Shown here in pieces: positions 35,898 to 44,490 of a DNA stretch of 64,000 nucleotides (position 1 is its first letter; each line of letters opens with the position of its first letter). This DNA comes from Calditrichia bacterium. Lineage in GTDB: Bacteria; Calditrichota; Calditrichia; RBG-13-44-9; J075. Below the pieces are notes generated by a model. It had not been told where the DNA came from. It did no database searches and saw nothing but the letters and a program-made list of their open reading frames with translations. The stretch lies in the NCBI GenBank assembly GCA_020635015.1, contig JACKAP010000006.1, positions 186,001 through 250,000 of the forward strand. Direction: 5' to 3'. Both the position numbers and the translations under genes were made by a program.

Positions 35898-36512
35898 ATG
35901 CGACGAATAACGATGATGCTTGCGGTAGCGCTGACGGTAATACTGTTTCGGCCGGTGGCGGCGCAGTTCGATTTCGGAGTGCTGGGTAGCGCCAACGATT
36001 GCAATCTGAAGGGCCAGCTTCTTGGCCAGCCGAATATTGGCGATACTCCCCGGCTCAGTTTCGGGTTGGGATTGATAGCGGTGGCTAAAGTATACGACCG
36101 CTTTTCCCTACAAGTGGCGCCGGGATTGTTGGAGAAGGGAGGCGAAAACGGCTCGCCGGGAGAGGAAAGTATCGAGGTGAGACTCTCCTATATTGATATT
36201 CCGGTCAATCTGAAAATCTCGATGGGGAAACCCTACCTGTTATTGGGCGGATATTATTCTTATCTGATTTCTGCCAGCTACACCGAGGGCTTCAAGGCTT
36301 CCAGCGAAGGCGTCAGCGATAATTTCTCCGATGACGACAGCGGGCTGGACATTGCCGTTGGGGTGGATCTTGGGGTGAAGAATTCCGGCACTGGTTTCGT
36401 GGTTGAACTGCACTGGACCCGGGGTTTCAGCGAACTGGTCAAGACCCCAATCCAGCCTGGCGATACCCTGGAACACCGGGGATTTCACCTGAAGTTTGGA
36501 GTGGTGTTTTAG
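35898..36512 (+). CDS. Outer-membrane beta-barrel protein (PorT/OmpA-barrel-like)
   Basis: I start at 35898, which follows GAGAGGGAG and opens a signal peptide (MRRITMMLAVALTVILFRPVAAQ). The 204-residue chain then shows alternating-residue strands, for example RLSFGLGLIAVAKVYDRFSLQVAPGLLEKGG, LSYIDIPVNLKISMGKPYLLLGGYYSYLI and FVVELHWTRGFSELV, ending LKFGVVF with an aromatic last residue. This is the shape of eight-strand outer-membrane barrels common in FCB bacteria. No specific function can be read from it. Confidence 0.75.
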   Translation: MRRITMMLAVALTVILFRPVAAQFDFGVLGSANDCNLKGQLLGQPNIGDTPRLSFGLGLIAVAKVYDRFSLQVAPGLLEKGGENGSPGEESIEVRLSYIDIPVNLKISMGKPYLLLGGYYSYLISASYTEGFKASSEGVSDNFSDDDSGLDIAVGVDLGVKNSGTGFVVELHWTRGFSELVKTPIQPGDTLEHRGFHLKFGVVF

Positions 36513-36564
36513 GCTGCTGGAATCGACCATATTTGAATGGAGAAGTGATCCCGATAAAAATTTT

Positions 36565-36593
36565 GCTGAGGGCTGAGGGCTGAGGGCTGAGGG
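36565..36593. repeat. Heptamer tandem repeat GCTGAGG x4
   Basis: Four perfect GCTGAGG units plus one base in the spacer between the convergent barrel and uridylyltransferase genes. Confidence 0.85.
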
Positions 36594-36660
36594 AAATTGA
36601 GTTCAGAAATACTTGACAGCAATACTTATCTGAGTTCCCTTCGCCCTTCGCGCATTTATC

Positions 36661-37419
36661 TCACGAAGCCGGCGAGGCCTGCCGCTCCCGTTCCAGCAGC
36701 AGCGCCTCCGCATGCTTCAACTGTTCCACCGTATTGATGCCGTGGGTTTCCTCGACATCTTCGGTAAGCAGCGGCGCCACCTTTTCGCCGCGGTCGACGT
36801 AGATCTTCACCACATCGGGCAGATAATATTCGCCCTGGCGGTTGTTGTTGGTCACCTGGGGCAGGGTTTCAAATAAAGTTTTGGCTTTAAACACGTAGAT
36901 CCCGACGTTGATCTCATCGATCCGGCGCACTTCCTCGTTGGCGTCTTTTTCCTCGACGATCTGTTCCACCATGCCGTTTTTATCGCGTACGATGCGTCCG
37001 TAACCGGTGGGGTCTTCCATCCGGGTGGTCAGCAGGGTGGCCAGCGCGCCTTCAGAGGCATGCTTGTCGATTAAGCGCTTTAAGGTTGCCGGCTGCAGCA
37101 GCGGCACATCCCCGGAAAGCACCAGCACATCACCTTCATAGTCGCTCAAATGCGGCGCCGCCTGCATGACCGCGTGACCGGTACCCAGTTGCGGCGATTG
37201 CACCGCAAAAACCACTGCTTCATCCCGGATGGTTTCCATGACCAACTCTTTTTGATGTCCCACCACCAGCACATTCTTTTCCGAGCCGACCGCTTTGGCC
37301 GCCTCGACGACGTAACTGACCATCGGGCGGTTGTTTAATTCGTGCAGCACTTTCGGCAGATCGGACTTCATGCGGGTTCCTTTTCCCGCGGCTAAAATAA
37401 CAGTTGCTATCTTTGTCAT
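36661..37419 (-). CDS. GlmU-like UDP-N-acetylglucosamine pyrophosphorylase, single domain
   Basis: 252 residues containing only the nucleotidyltransferase half of GlmU. The LAAGKGTRMKSDLPKVLH signature, QSPQLGTGHAVMQA, LSGDVPLLQ with the metal aspartate, GRIVRD and EINVGIYVFKA are all in place. The left-handed beta-helix acetyltransferase domain is absent, and the chain ends at an ERQASPAS tail. So it should make UDP-GlcNAc from GlcNAc-1-phosphate and UTP but cannot acetylate glucosamine-1-phosphate. Archaeal-type or separate acetyltransferase genes are not visible here. Confidence 0.88.
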   Translation of the reverse strand: MTKIATVILAAGKGTRMKSDLPKVLHELNNRPMVSYVVEAAKAVGSEKNVLVVGHQKELVMETIRDEAVVFAVQSPQLGTGHAVMQAAPHLSDYEGDVLVLSGDVPLLQPATLKRLIDKHASEGALATLLTTRMEDPTGYGRIVRDKNGMVEQIVEEKDANEEVRRIDEINVGIYVFKAKTLFETLPQVTNNNRQGEYYLPDVVKIYVDRGEKVAPLLTEDVEETHGINTVEQLKHAEALLLERERQASPAS

Positions 37420-37899
37420 CAGCTATTGCTCCTCAATTGTTAGTACGTATCGATGGCGTATGAAATGATCGCAAAATCTCCCAAAGCTTAAAAATATAAT
37501 GAGATCATGATATTATGTTGTGACCCAGATTAAATCTACCGGCCGGAAAGATGACACTCGCATACTATTTAAGTAAAAGTGACATCGATCAATTCCTTTA
37601 AGTTTTACCGGGCATTAAAATTAACAGTTGACATTCACGGATAGAAATCATTAAGTTTTCAGCTAACTATATATAGGGCTATAATTTACTGACAGAATCC
37701 GTTTCGTACTCAATTCCGGCGCTGAAAGATAAAATGACGCTCATCACATGTTACCTGATTTTCCCGCACGTCTACCGGCAATTTTTATACAAATTTGACA
37801 TCGTTATGATAAATTTCATAAATATACAGAAAACGGTTAAAATTCAGATGAAATTAGCCGAATTATGATACTTATACGATTAAATCGATAGGTACTGTT
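37420..37899. other. AT-rich 480-bp gap upstream of the PD40 gene
   Basis: I see no reading frame, hairpin or tandem repeat. A TTGACA at 37628 and a TATAAT at 37680 are present but are 46 bp apart and so do not form one promoter. The region probably contains divergent promoters for the uridylyltransferase and PD40 genes. Confidence 0.5.
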
Positions 37900-39408
37900 A
37901 TGTTGAAATCCTGTTATTTTTGGTTGCTGTTACTGGTCGGTCAGGCCATGCTTGGCCAGTCGGCGATACAGCTTCAGGGCCAGGCGCTGGAAGTGCTTTC
38001 CAGCCAGACGGAGGACCTCGAAGGTTTCCTGTTTAAACCGCAGTTCTCGCCCTATCCATCCCAGGTCTTCTCGTTTGTGCGGCAGGTGGAAGCGGCAGAC
38101 GAAAGCCGTTATTTATACATCTACGACCTGGCGGCAAAAAGCTTGATCGAAGTGCGGACCGTGACGCCGAATACCGGTCTGACTGCTCCGGTGGAGGACA
38201 GTCTCTATCAAACCGTGGTGTTCAACGAGCACCTCGACTGGCGGCCGGTGCTGGATGAGCAGGAGCGCCAATGGTTTGCCTTCGTCAGCAATGGCACGGA
38301 AAACAATCGGGATATCTATATCGGTTTTGCCGGAGGGAGCAATTACATTCGCCTGACCAACAATCCGGCGGTCGATACAGCACCGAAGTGGTCGCCGGAC
38401 GGCAATTCGATCGCCTTTATCTCCCGGCGCAGCGGCAATGGCGATATTTACCTGGTCGCCGATGTCGATAAAATTATCTCAGAAGTCAATCGCGACCCGG
38501 CCCGTTTCCGGCTGGTGCAGTTGACCGACACCCCACTGGAAGAGCGGCATCTCGACTGGAATCCGGACCCGGCCTCCCAACTGCTGGCATATAGCAAACT
38601 GGTGCGTTTTCCCGGGCGCCAGGTGGCGACATTCCAGATCCGCATTATGGATCTGAGCCGGGCGCCGCTGGACCGGGAATATGCGGTCACCAACGATCCC
38701 CTGACCAATTATACCCGCCCCCGCTGGGATCCGCAGTCCGGTTCCCGCCTGCTGTATACCGGCCAGGGAATTCTCCAGGAAGCGGAAGCCAACCTCTACG
38801 TGTCGGAAATGGCCCGGGATGCAAACGGCCGCATCGCCAATAAGGTGCTGGAAGATTACCGCACCGAGGTATTCACCGGAGTTCGTCTCACCAATAGCCC
38901 GGCCCTGTGGCTGGCAGGGGGAGAGGCCGTGCTTTGCCAGAAAGATAGTGTGGAGGCTGATTATCCGATTTATTCGGTGAATGTGCGTAAATGGCTGGAA
39001 AAAGAAGAGCGGGGGGTCAACGAGGCGGCAGACCTGAACGCCCAGTTTCCCAATATCAGTGAGTTTGATGCGCGTAAGAACAATCTGATCTTTATCGATC
39101 AGGAAGAAAACGGGTCGAGAATTTATCTGGCCCAGGTCTACGGCGATGACATCCTTCCTTACAAGCTGCCCAGCTATGCACTGGAAGCCACGCGAGCGAG
39201 AACACTGGCCCAGGAAGCGCCGGCGGAACCTCCGGTTGTGACTGGCGGTGGTGGCGGCAATGGCAAATACCTGGTCGGTGGCGGGGCTGTGGCGGCAACC
39301 GCGGCAGTTGTGGCGTATTTCCTGCTGAAAGGCAATGGTAACGGAAACGGAGATATTCAAACGATACCGATCGGAATGCCGCCCAGCGCACCCGGCAGCG
39401 GCAATTAG
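37900..39408 (+). CDS. PD40/TolB-like propeller protein with C-terminal membrane segment
   Basis: 502 residues. A signal peptide (MLKSCYFWLLLLVGQAMLGQ) is followed by TolB-type PD40 repeats, best seen in DTAPKWSPDGNSIAFISRRSGNGDIYLV and RPRWDPQSGSRLLYTGQG. Near the C-terminus a glycine-rich linker leads to a hydrophobic segment (LVGGGAVAATAAVVAYFLL, about residues 462-480) and an Asn/Gly/Pro tail. It is not TolB itself, since no tol-pal genes are near and the TolB N-domain is absent. It precedes the ASH-repeat protein by 96 bp, and the two may be co-expressed surface proteins. Confidence 0.7.
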   Translation: MLKSCYFWLLLLVGQAMLGQSAIQLQGQALEVLSSQTEDLEGFLFKPQFSPYPSQVFSFVRQVEAADESRYLYIYDLAAKSLIEVRTVTPNTGLTAPVEDSLYQTVVFNEHLDWRPVLDEQERQWFAFVSNGTENNRDIYIGFAGGSNYIRLTNNPAVDTAPKWSPDGNSIAFISRRSGNGDIYLVADVDKIISEVNRDPARFRLVQLTDTPLEERHLDWNPDPASQLLAYSKLVRFPGRQVATFQIRIMDLSRAPLDREYAVTNDPLTNYTRPRWDPQSGSRLLYTGQGILQEAEANLYVSEMARDANGRIANKVLEDYRTEVFTGVRLTNSPALWLAGGEAVLCQKDSVEADYPIYSVNVRKWLEKEERGVNEAADLNAQFPNISEFDARKNNLIFIDQEENGSRIYLAQVYGDDILPYKLPSYALEATRARTLAQEAPAEPPVVTGGGGGNGKYLVGGGAVAATAAVVAYFLLKGNGNGNGDIQTIPIGMPPSAPGSGN

Positions 39409-39504
39409 CCCGGCGCTGCGCGCCATATCCAGACGGAAGCAGGGCCGATGTGTGGGAAGATGCCTGCTGTTCGATGTACAAACCGGTTTTAGGAGACAGA
39501 TCGT

Positions 39505-42500
39505 ATGCGTATAAAAAACAAACTTTTCGGGTTTTGCTTCACCATGTTGCTCAGCGTGAGTGTTTGGGCGCAGCCGCCACAAATCGCGGTCAATCCCCCC
39601 GCGCTCAATTTCGGCAGCGTGCTGGTCAATTCCGATTCGACGATGACCCTGTCGATCTCCAATACCGGCGGCTCCGATCTGGTGGTGGGAGTGATGACCA
39701 TTCTGGGCGCCCATGCCAATCAGTTCCAGATTGTCAGCGGACCCACGCCACCGTTTACCATTATCCCCGGTGCCAATCCGATCCAGATCTCGGTGCGCTT
39801 CCAGCCGAGCTTTTTCGGGAATAAGTTCGCCAATCTGCAAGTCATCAGCAACGATCCGAACCAGGATACCCTGAATGTCTTCCTCAGCGGGGTAGGGGTG
39901 GAGCCCAATATCTCCGCCAGCACCGATACGCTCGACTTCGGCAATGTTAAAGCCGGTCAGGTCGCTACTGAAAATCTGCAGATTTTCAACCTCGGCGGTG
40001 CAGATCTCCTGGTGAACAACCTGGCCATCAGCGGGGTGAATCAAAATCGGTTTTCGATCGTCAGCCCTCCCACCCTGCCCGTGACGATCCCGCCCGGCGG
40101 CACGCCCTTAACCTTGCAGATCCAGTTTGCGCCTACTGCCATGGGAGACCGGGAAGCATCCCTGGCGATAACCAGCAACGATCCGGACCAGGGACTCCTG
40201 ACGGTCGAACTGCGCGGTACCGGTACCAGCCCGGCGATCGCGGTAAACCCTACTTCTCTCAATTTTGGCAATGTGTCGGTGGGGTTGGATTCGGTGATGA
40301 TGCTGGAGGTGTCAAACGTCGGCAATGATGACCTGGTTCTGAATAATTTCGCCTTTATCGGGCCGAACCTGAGTCGCTTTACCCTGGTGAATCCGCCGGC
40401 CTTTCCGGTGACGATTCCCGCCGGAACGGCACCGCTGACACTGCAGGTGAAGTTCTCCGCGGCCAGCGTGGGGCCCAAGTCCGCCTTCCTCTTGCTGTTT
40501 AATAATACCGCCAATCAAAATCCCCTGAACGTCCCGCTGACCGCCACCGGGGTGGTATCGGACATTGCGGTATCCGACACCCTGCTCGATTTCGGCACGA
40601 CCCTGGTGGGTTCTGAGGAACGCCTTAATTTGATTATCGAAAATGTCGGTGTGGGCAAGCTGGTGGTTGACAGTCTGAGCATCACCGGCGTGGATCTGAG
40701 CCAATTTGCCATCACCAGCGCGCCGCAAACCCCCTTCTCGATTGCCGGGGGCGGCGGCTCGGTGACCGTGGAGCTGGCTTTCTCTCCGACGTCTACCGGG
40801 GTCAAAAATGCGTTCATGTTTATCCTCAGTAATGACCCCGATGAAAATCCGCTGTTTATTGCCTTGACGGGCGAGGGGGTGGAGCCGAATATTATTTCCA
40901 CCCGCAGCAATCTGAATTTCGGCAATCTCCTGGTGGGGTCTGACGGCGTGCTCAGTTTTTACCTGAAGAACACCGGTGACGCCGACCTGATTGTCAGCAA
41001 TACCAACATTACTGGGACCAACGCCAGTCAGTTTACGGTAGAGCAGATCGTGCCGCCCCTGCCGCTTACGATTCCGGTAGGGAACGATTCTGCATTAGTT
41101 AGCGTGGCGTTTGCCCCGACCTCCGTCGGCGCTAAGGAGGCGGTGCTGGAGATCGTCAGCAATGACCCGGATGAAAATCCCCTGGAAATACCATTGTTTG
41201 GCGCCGGGGTGCTGCCGGAGATCAGCGCCGCGCCTAATCCGCTGTCCTTCGGCAGTGTGCTGGTGGGTGAAGATTCGCTGCAGGTGCTGACCATTCGCAA
41301 CTTGGGCGGTGCACCGCTCACAATCAGCGGCGCTGCCCTGGTCGGCACCCATGCCTCCCGGTTCGGTGTGTTGAATCCTCCGGAATTTCCGGTGGTGCTC
41401 CCGCCCAGCGGCGGCAGCTTTACGGTGAATATACGCTTTGCACCCGATTCGGTGGGCGTCAAGACTGCTAGCTGGGAATTGACCAGCGATGATCCCAACC
41501 ACAATCCCTTCCAGGCCGCCCTCACCGGCACCGGGATTCAACCCGGCCTTCTGGCGAGCCCGCCGGCCCTGGATTTTGACAGCGTGCGGGTGGAACAGGA
41601 TTCGGTGCTGACCGTCCTGCTGTCAAATGACGGCAGCGCGACGCTGGTGATTTCCGGCGGGACAATTGCCGGAGAACATGCCGGCGATTTTTCCTTCGAA
41701 AGGGAGGTGATATACCCGATTACGATTCCTCCCGGCGCTCAGCCGGCGCCGATCAATATTCGCTTTTCCCCTGCCGACCTGGGCTTGCGCAGTGCGGTCT
41801 TTCAGGTCAGCAGCAATGATCCCGAAGACCCGCTTCAGGATGTGCCCCTGGAAGGGGTCGGGGTACTGCCGGATATTGCCGTCGCGGTGGATACGGTCGA
41901 TTTCGGCCCGGTGGTGTTGACCACGGTCGATACCATGTATTTCGATGTGATCAATGAAGGTGGTGCGGTGCTGTTGATTTCCGAAATGACGCTCCGCGGC
42001 GATGATGCTGAACGGTTTGCGGTGGGGGGGATGCCGGCCTATCCGCTGACGGTGCTTCCCGGCGATACGCTGGAGGTGCCGCTGCTGTTTGCCCCGGACA
42101 GCCTGGGTGAGAAAAATGCCGCGCTCACTATCGTCAGCGATGATCCGGATGAAACCGAACTGGTGCTGGCTCTGACCGGCAGCGGCGTATTGCCGGAGAT
42201 TGCCTTCAGCGGCGATGTGCTGGCATTTGGTGTGAACCACGTCGGGGGAGCGGTGCTACTCCCGGTGAGCATTAGCAATGTGGGATTTACAGCGCTAACG
42301 GTCAATGATATCAGCCTGCTGGGCACCGATGCCGGGCAGTTTGCCCTCGTCGACACCCCGGCAACCCCGCTGGTGATCCCCGAAGGGGGCGCGCCGGTCG
42401 AGTTCTCGGTTGCCTTTTCCCCGACCAGTCGCGGCATCAAGATTGCTACCCTGCAAGTGAGCAGCAATGATCCCGATGATTCTCCCTTTAACATCTCCCT

Positions 42501-44190
42501 GAGCGGCCGGGGCGTGGCGGCGCCGGCTTTTGCCAACATTCTGCTGGGTGATGTACTATATAATACCGATGTGCCGGTCAGCGTCTCGGTGACGGCGGAT
42601 ACCACCATCGAATCCGTGCTGATGTGGTTCGCTGCGCCGGATCAACCGTTCGGGAGCGCCGATACGCTCACGACTGCCGGTGACGGGGTTTACAGCGGTA
42701 CCATTGCCGCCGCCGCGGTGGGCGCTACCGGGCTGCGCGTGAAGTTTGAGGTGACCGATCACTTCTCGATCACCACCAGCGAGACCCGCTACCCGGCGGT
42801 GACCGTGCCGGAAAATGCCTTGACGTACGGCTTTGACAGCAATCAGCGCAATCGTTGGCAAATGTTTTCCCTGCCCTATCAACTTAGCGAAAGCAACAGC
42901 GCGATCGCTTCCGTGCTGGCCGATCTCGGGAGCGAAGGCGATTATGCCTGGCGGATCTATCGCAGTGATTCCAGCGGGGTTAATTCCAATTATTACAACA
43001 GTGAAGCGCTGGCCACCCGCGGTTCCTATGGCCGTTTTGAGCCGGGCAATGCCTTCTGGCTCTACGTGCGGGATGACAACCAGGGACGGGTGCCGGCTTA
43101 TGAAATTACGTTCCCCGAGATGAACACCCTGCCGGTCGATACCTTCGGGTACCGCCTGCAGCCGGGCTGGAACCAGGTCGGTTCTCCTTTTGCTTTCGAG
43201 ATCGAATGGGACCAGGTGGTGTCTGAGCAAAAAGATTCCCTGGAAGTCTTTAGTTGGGGCGGCCAAAGCTGGGGCGATAACCTCGCCAAACTTGGCTGGA
43301 CGCCGCGGGTGAACGCCAATTTTACGATGGTGCCATACGGAGGATATTATATTCACAATCGCACTTCCCAGCCGATTGATATCACTTTCCTGCCCGCCCC
43401 GCCTACCGGTACACCGGCGCAGTTTGCCAAGACAAGCAGTGAGGAGGGCTGGCAGATTGAGCTGGTGGCGGAGACCGCCCGCAGTTTCGATGTCAATATC
43501 GCCGGGATGAACAGCGCCGCCCGCGCCGGTAAGGACCGGCTCGACTATCCTAACCCTCCGTCGGTGGAAACGGAATTTGTATCGCTGCACTTCCGCCGCG
43601 ACTGGACCGGGGTGGAGGCGCAGTACAGCAGCGATTTCCGGCCGTTGAATCCGGAGGGGGATGTGTGGTATTTTACGGTCAACAGCGCCCGCCGCCAGGT
43701 CGAATTTTATCTGAAAGGAATGGATGCGCTGCCCGGACATTTTGTCACCACGGTGTTTGACGCTAAATACCGGGTACGCTACGATTTACGGGCGTTCGAG
43801 AACGTGACTCTGCGCGATCTTTCTCCCGGCGAGGAAAACCGTTTTGTGCTGCTGGCGGGAACGGCAGATTTCGTTGAGAACGCCCTGGAAAATGTCGAGA
43901 TTTTCCGCCCGGCAGATTTCCAATTGCTGCAAAACTATCCCAATCCCTTCAACCCGGAAACCTTTATCCGCTATCAACTGGCGGTGAGCGGGCAAATCCG
44001 GATCGATGTTTTCAACGTATTGGGACAGCGGGTCAATACCCTGGCCAACGGCTTCCAGGAGGCCGGGTATTATGAGCTGCGCTGGGACGGCCGTGACGCC
44101 GCCGGTATGGAGGCCGGCAGCGGGGTGTACTTCTACCGGCTGAAAGCCGGCAACTTCACCCAAACCAAGAAAATGCTCAAACTGAAATAG
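39505..44190 (+). CDS. 1561-residue secreted protein with nine ASH/choice-of-anchor-D repeats and type IX-style C-terminus
   Basis: A signal peptide (MRIKNKLFGFCFTMLLSVSVWAQ) opens the protein. Nine Ig-like repeats of about 110 residues follow (residues about 25-1010), each starting like LNFGSVLVNSDSTMTLSISN and ending like SNDPDENPL; this is the ASH/HYDIN or choice-of-anchor-D domain. A further Ig-like domain, a mixed domain (about 1100-1400) and a C-terminal sorting domain with QNYPNPFNPET and DGRDAAGMEAGSGVYFYRL complete it. The architecture suggests a long surface adhesin or structural protein exported by a type IX-like system. Confidence 0.85.
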   Translation: MRIKNKLFGFCFTMLLSVSVWAQPPQIAVNPPALNFGSVLVNSDSTMTLSISNTGGSDLVVGVMTILGAHANQFQIVSGPTPPFTIIPGANPIQISVRFQPSFFGNKFANLQVISNDPNQDTLNVFLSGVGVEPNISASTDTLDFGNVKAGQVATENLQIFNLGGADLLVNNLAISGVNQNRFSIVSPPTLPVTIPPGGTPLTLQIQFAPTAMGDREASLAITSNDPDQGLLTVELRGTGTSPAIAVNPTSLNFGNVSVGLDSVMMLEVSNVGNDDLVLNNFAFIGPNLSRFTLVNPPAFPVTIPAGTAPLTLQVKFSAASVGPKSAFLLLFNNTANQNPLNVPLTATGVVSDIAVSDTLLDFGTTLVGSEERLNLIIENVGVGKLVVDSLSITGVDLSQFAITSAPQTPFSIAGGGGSVTVELAFSPTSTGVKNAFMFILSNDPDENPLFIALTGEGVEPNIISTRSNLNFGNLLVGSDGVLSFYLKNTGDADLIVSNTNITGTNASQFTVEQIVPPLPLTIPVGNDSALVSVAFAPTSVGAKEAVLEIVSNDPDENPLEIPLFGAGVLPEISAAPNPLSFGSVLVGEDSLQVLTIRNLGGAPLTISGAALVGTHASRFGVLNPPEFPVVLPPSGGSFTVNIRFAPDSVGVKTASWELTSDDPNHNPFQAALTGTGIQPGLLASPPALDFDSVRVEQDSVLTVLLSNDGSATLVISGGTIAGEHAGDFSFEREVIYPITIPPGAQPAPINIRFSPADLGLRSAVFQVSSNDPEDPLQDVPLEGVGVLPDIAVAVDTVDFGPVVLTTVDTMYFDVINEGGAVLLISEMTLRGDDAERFAVGGMPAYPLTVLPGDTLEVPLLFAPDSLGEKNAALTIVSDDPDETELVLALTGSGVLPEIAFSGDVLAFGVNHVGGAVLLPVSISNVGFTALTVNDISLLGTDAGQFALVDTPATPLVIPEGGAPVEFSVAFSPTSRGIKIATLQVSSNDPDDSPFNISLSGRGVAAPAFANILLGDVLYNTDVPVSVSVTADTTIESVLMWFAAPDQPFGSADTLTTAGDGVYSGTIAAAAVGATGLRVKFEVTDHFSITTSETRYPAVTVPENALTYGFDSNQRNRWQMFSLPYQLSESNSAIASVLADLGSEGDYAWRIYRSDSSGVNSNYYNSEALATRGSYGRFEPGNAFWLYVRDDNQGRVPAYEITFPEMNTLPVDTFGYRLQPGWNQVGSPFAFEIEWDQVVSEQKDSLEVFSWGGQSWGDNLAKLGWTPRVNANFTMVPYGGYYIHNRTSQPIDITFLPAPPTGTPAQFAKTSSEEGWQIELVAETARSFDVNIAGMNSAARAGKDRLDYPNPPSVETEFVSLHFRRDWTGVEAQYSSDFRPLNPEGDVWYFTVNSARRQVEFYLKGMDALPGHFVTTVFDAKYRVRYDLRAFENVTLRDLSPGEENRFVLLAGTADFVENALENVEIFRPADFQLLQNYPNPFNPETFIRYQLAVSGQIRIDVFNVLGQRVNTLANGFQEAGYYELRWDGRDAAGMEAGSGVYFYRLKAGNFTQTKKMLKLK

Positions 44191-44229
44191 TATGGTATGC
44201 CCCAAACTGCGGGGCATGCCATACTATTT
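44185..44229 (+). terminator. Hairpin terminator overlapping the stop of the 1561-residue gene
   Basis: Arms 44185-44203 and 44211-44229 form 19 pairs with one G-U wobble and end in a short T-run. The stop codon is inside the left arm. Confidence 0.7.
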
Positions 44230-44289
44230 TCTCCGGTAGCGAGATGTCCTGGTATTCTGCAGTTGTATCCAAATTGAGTGTAAGTGTAT

Positions 44290-44370
44290 AATTAGCCTAC
44301 AGGAAGAAAAGGCGCTGCGTGCCCGTCGTTAGGGCACGCAGCGCCTTTTCTTCCTGTAGGCTAATTTTTT
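44290..44370 (+). terminator. Perfect 35-bp hairpin followed by a T-run
   Basis: Arms 44290-44324 and 44332-44366 are exact reverse complements around the 7-base loop GTCGTTA. Six Ts end the structure. It resembles a huge intrinsic terminator, but a terminator already lies 60 bp upstream, and the arms are far longer than termination needs. The rest of the 300-bp gap up to the phosphatase gene is AT-rich without other features. Confidence 0.85.
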
Positions 44371-44490
44371 AAAAAAAGGGAATTGAGATTCGTCACGTTT
44401 TTTGTCATATTAACAACCTACCTTGTTAACGGACATTTTTTATTATCCGGTAGTGTATACCGTTAACCCAAAAGCTTATTTGATAACGCC

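Noticed and set aside
37628..37685. TTGACA and TATAAT as one promoter for the PD40 gene
   Set aside because: They are 46 bp apart, far outside the 16-18 bp needed.
37900..39408. Assignment of the PD40 protein as TolB
   Set aside because: It lacks the TolB N-terminal domain, has a C-terminal membrane segment, and no tol or pal genes are adjacent.
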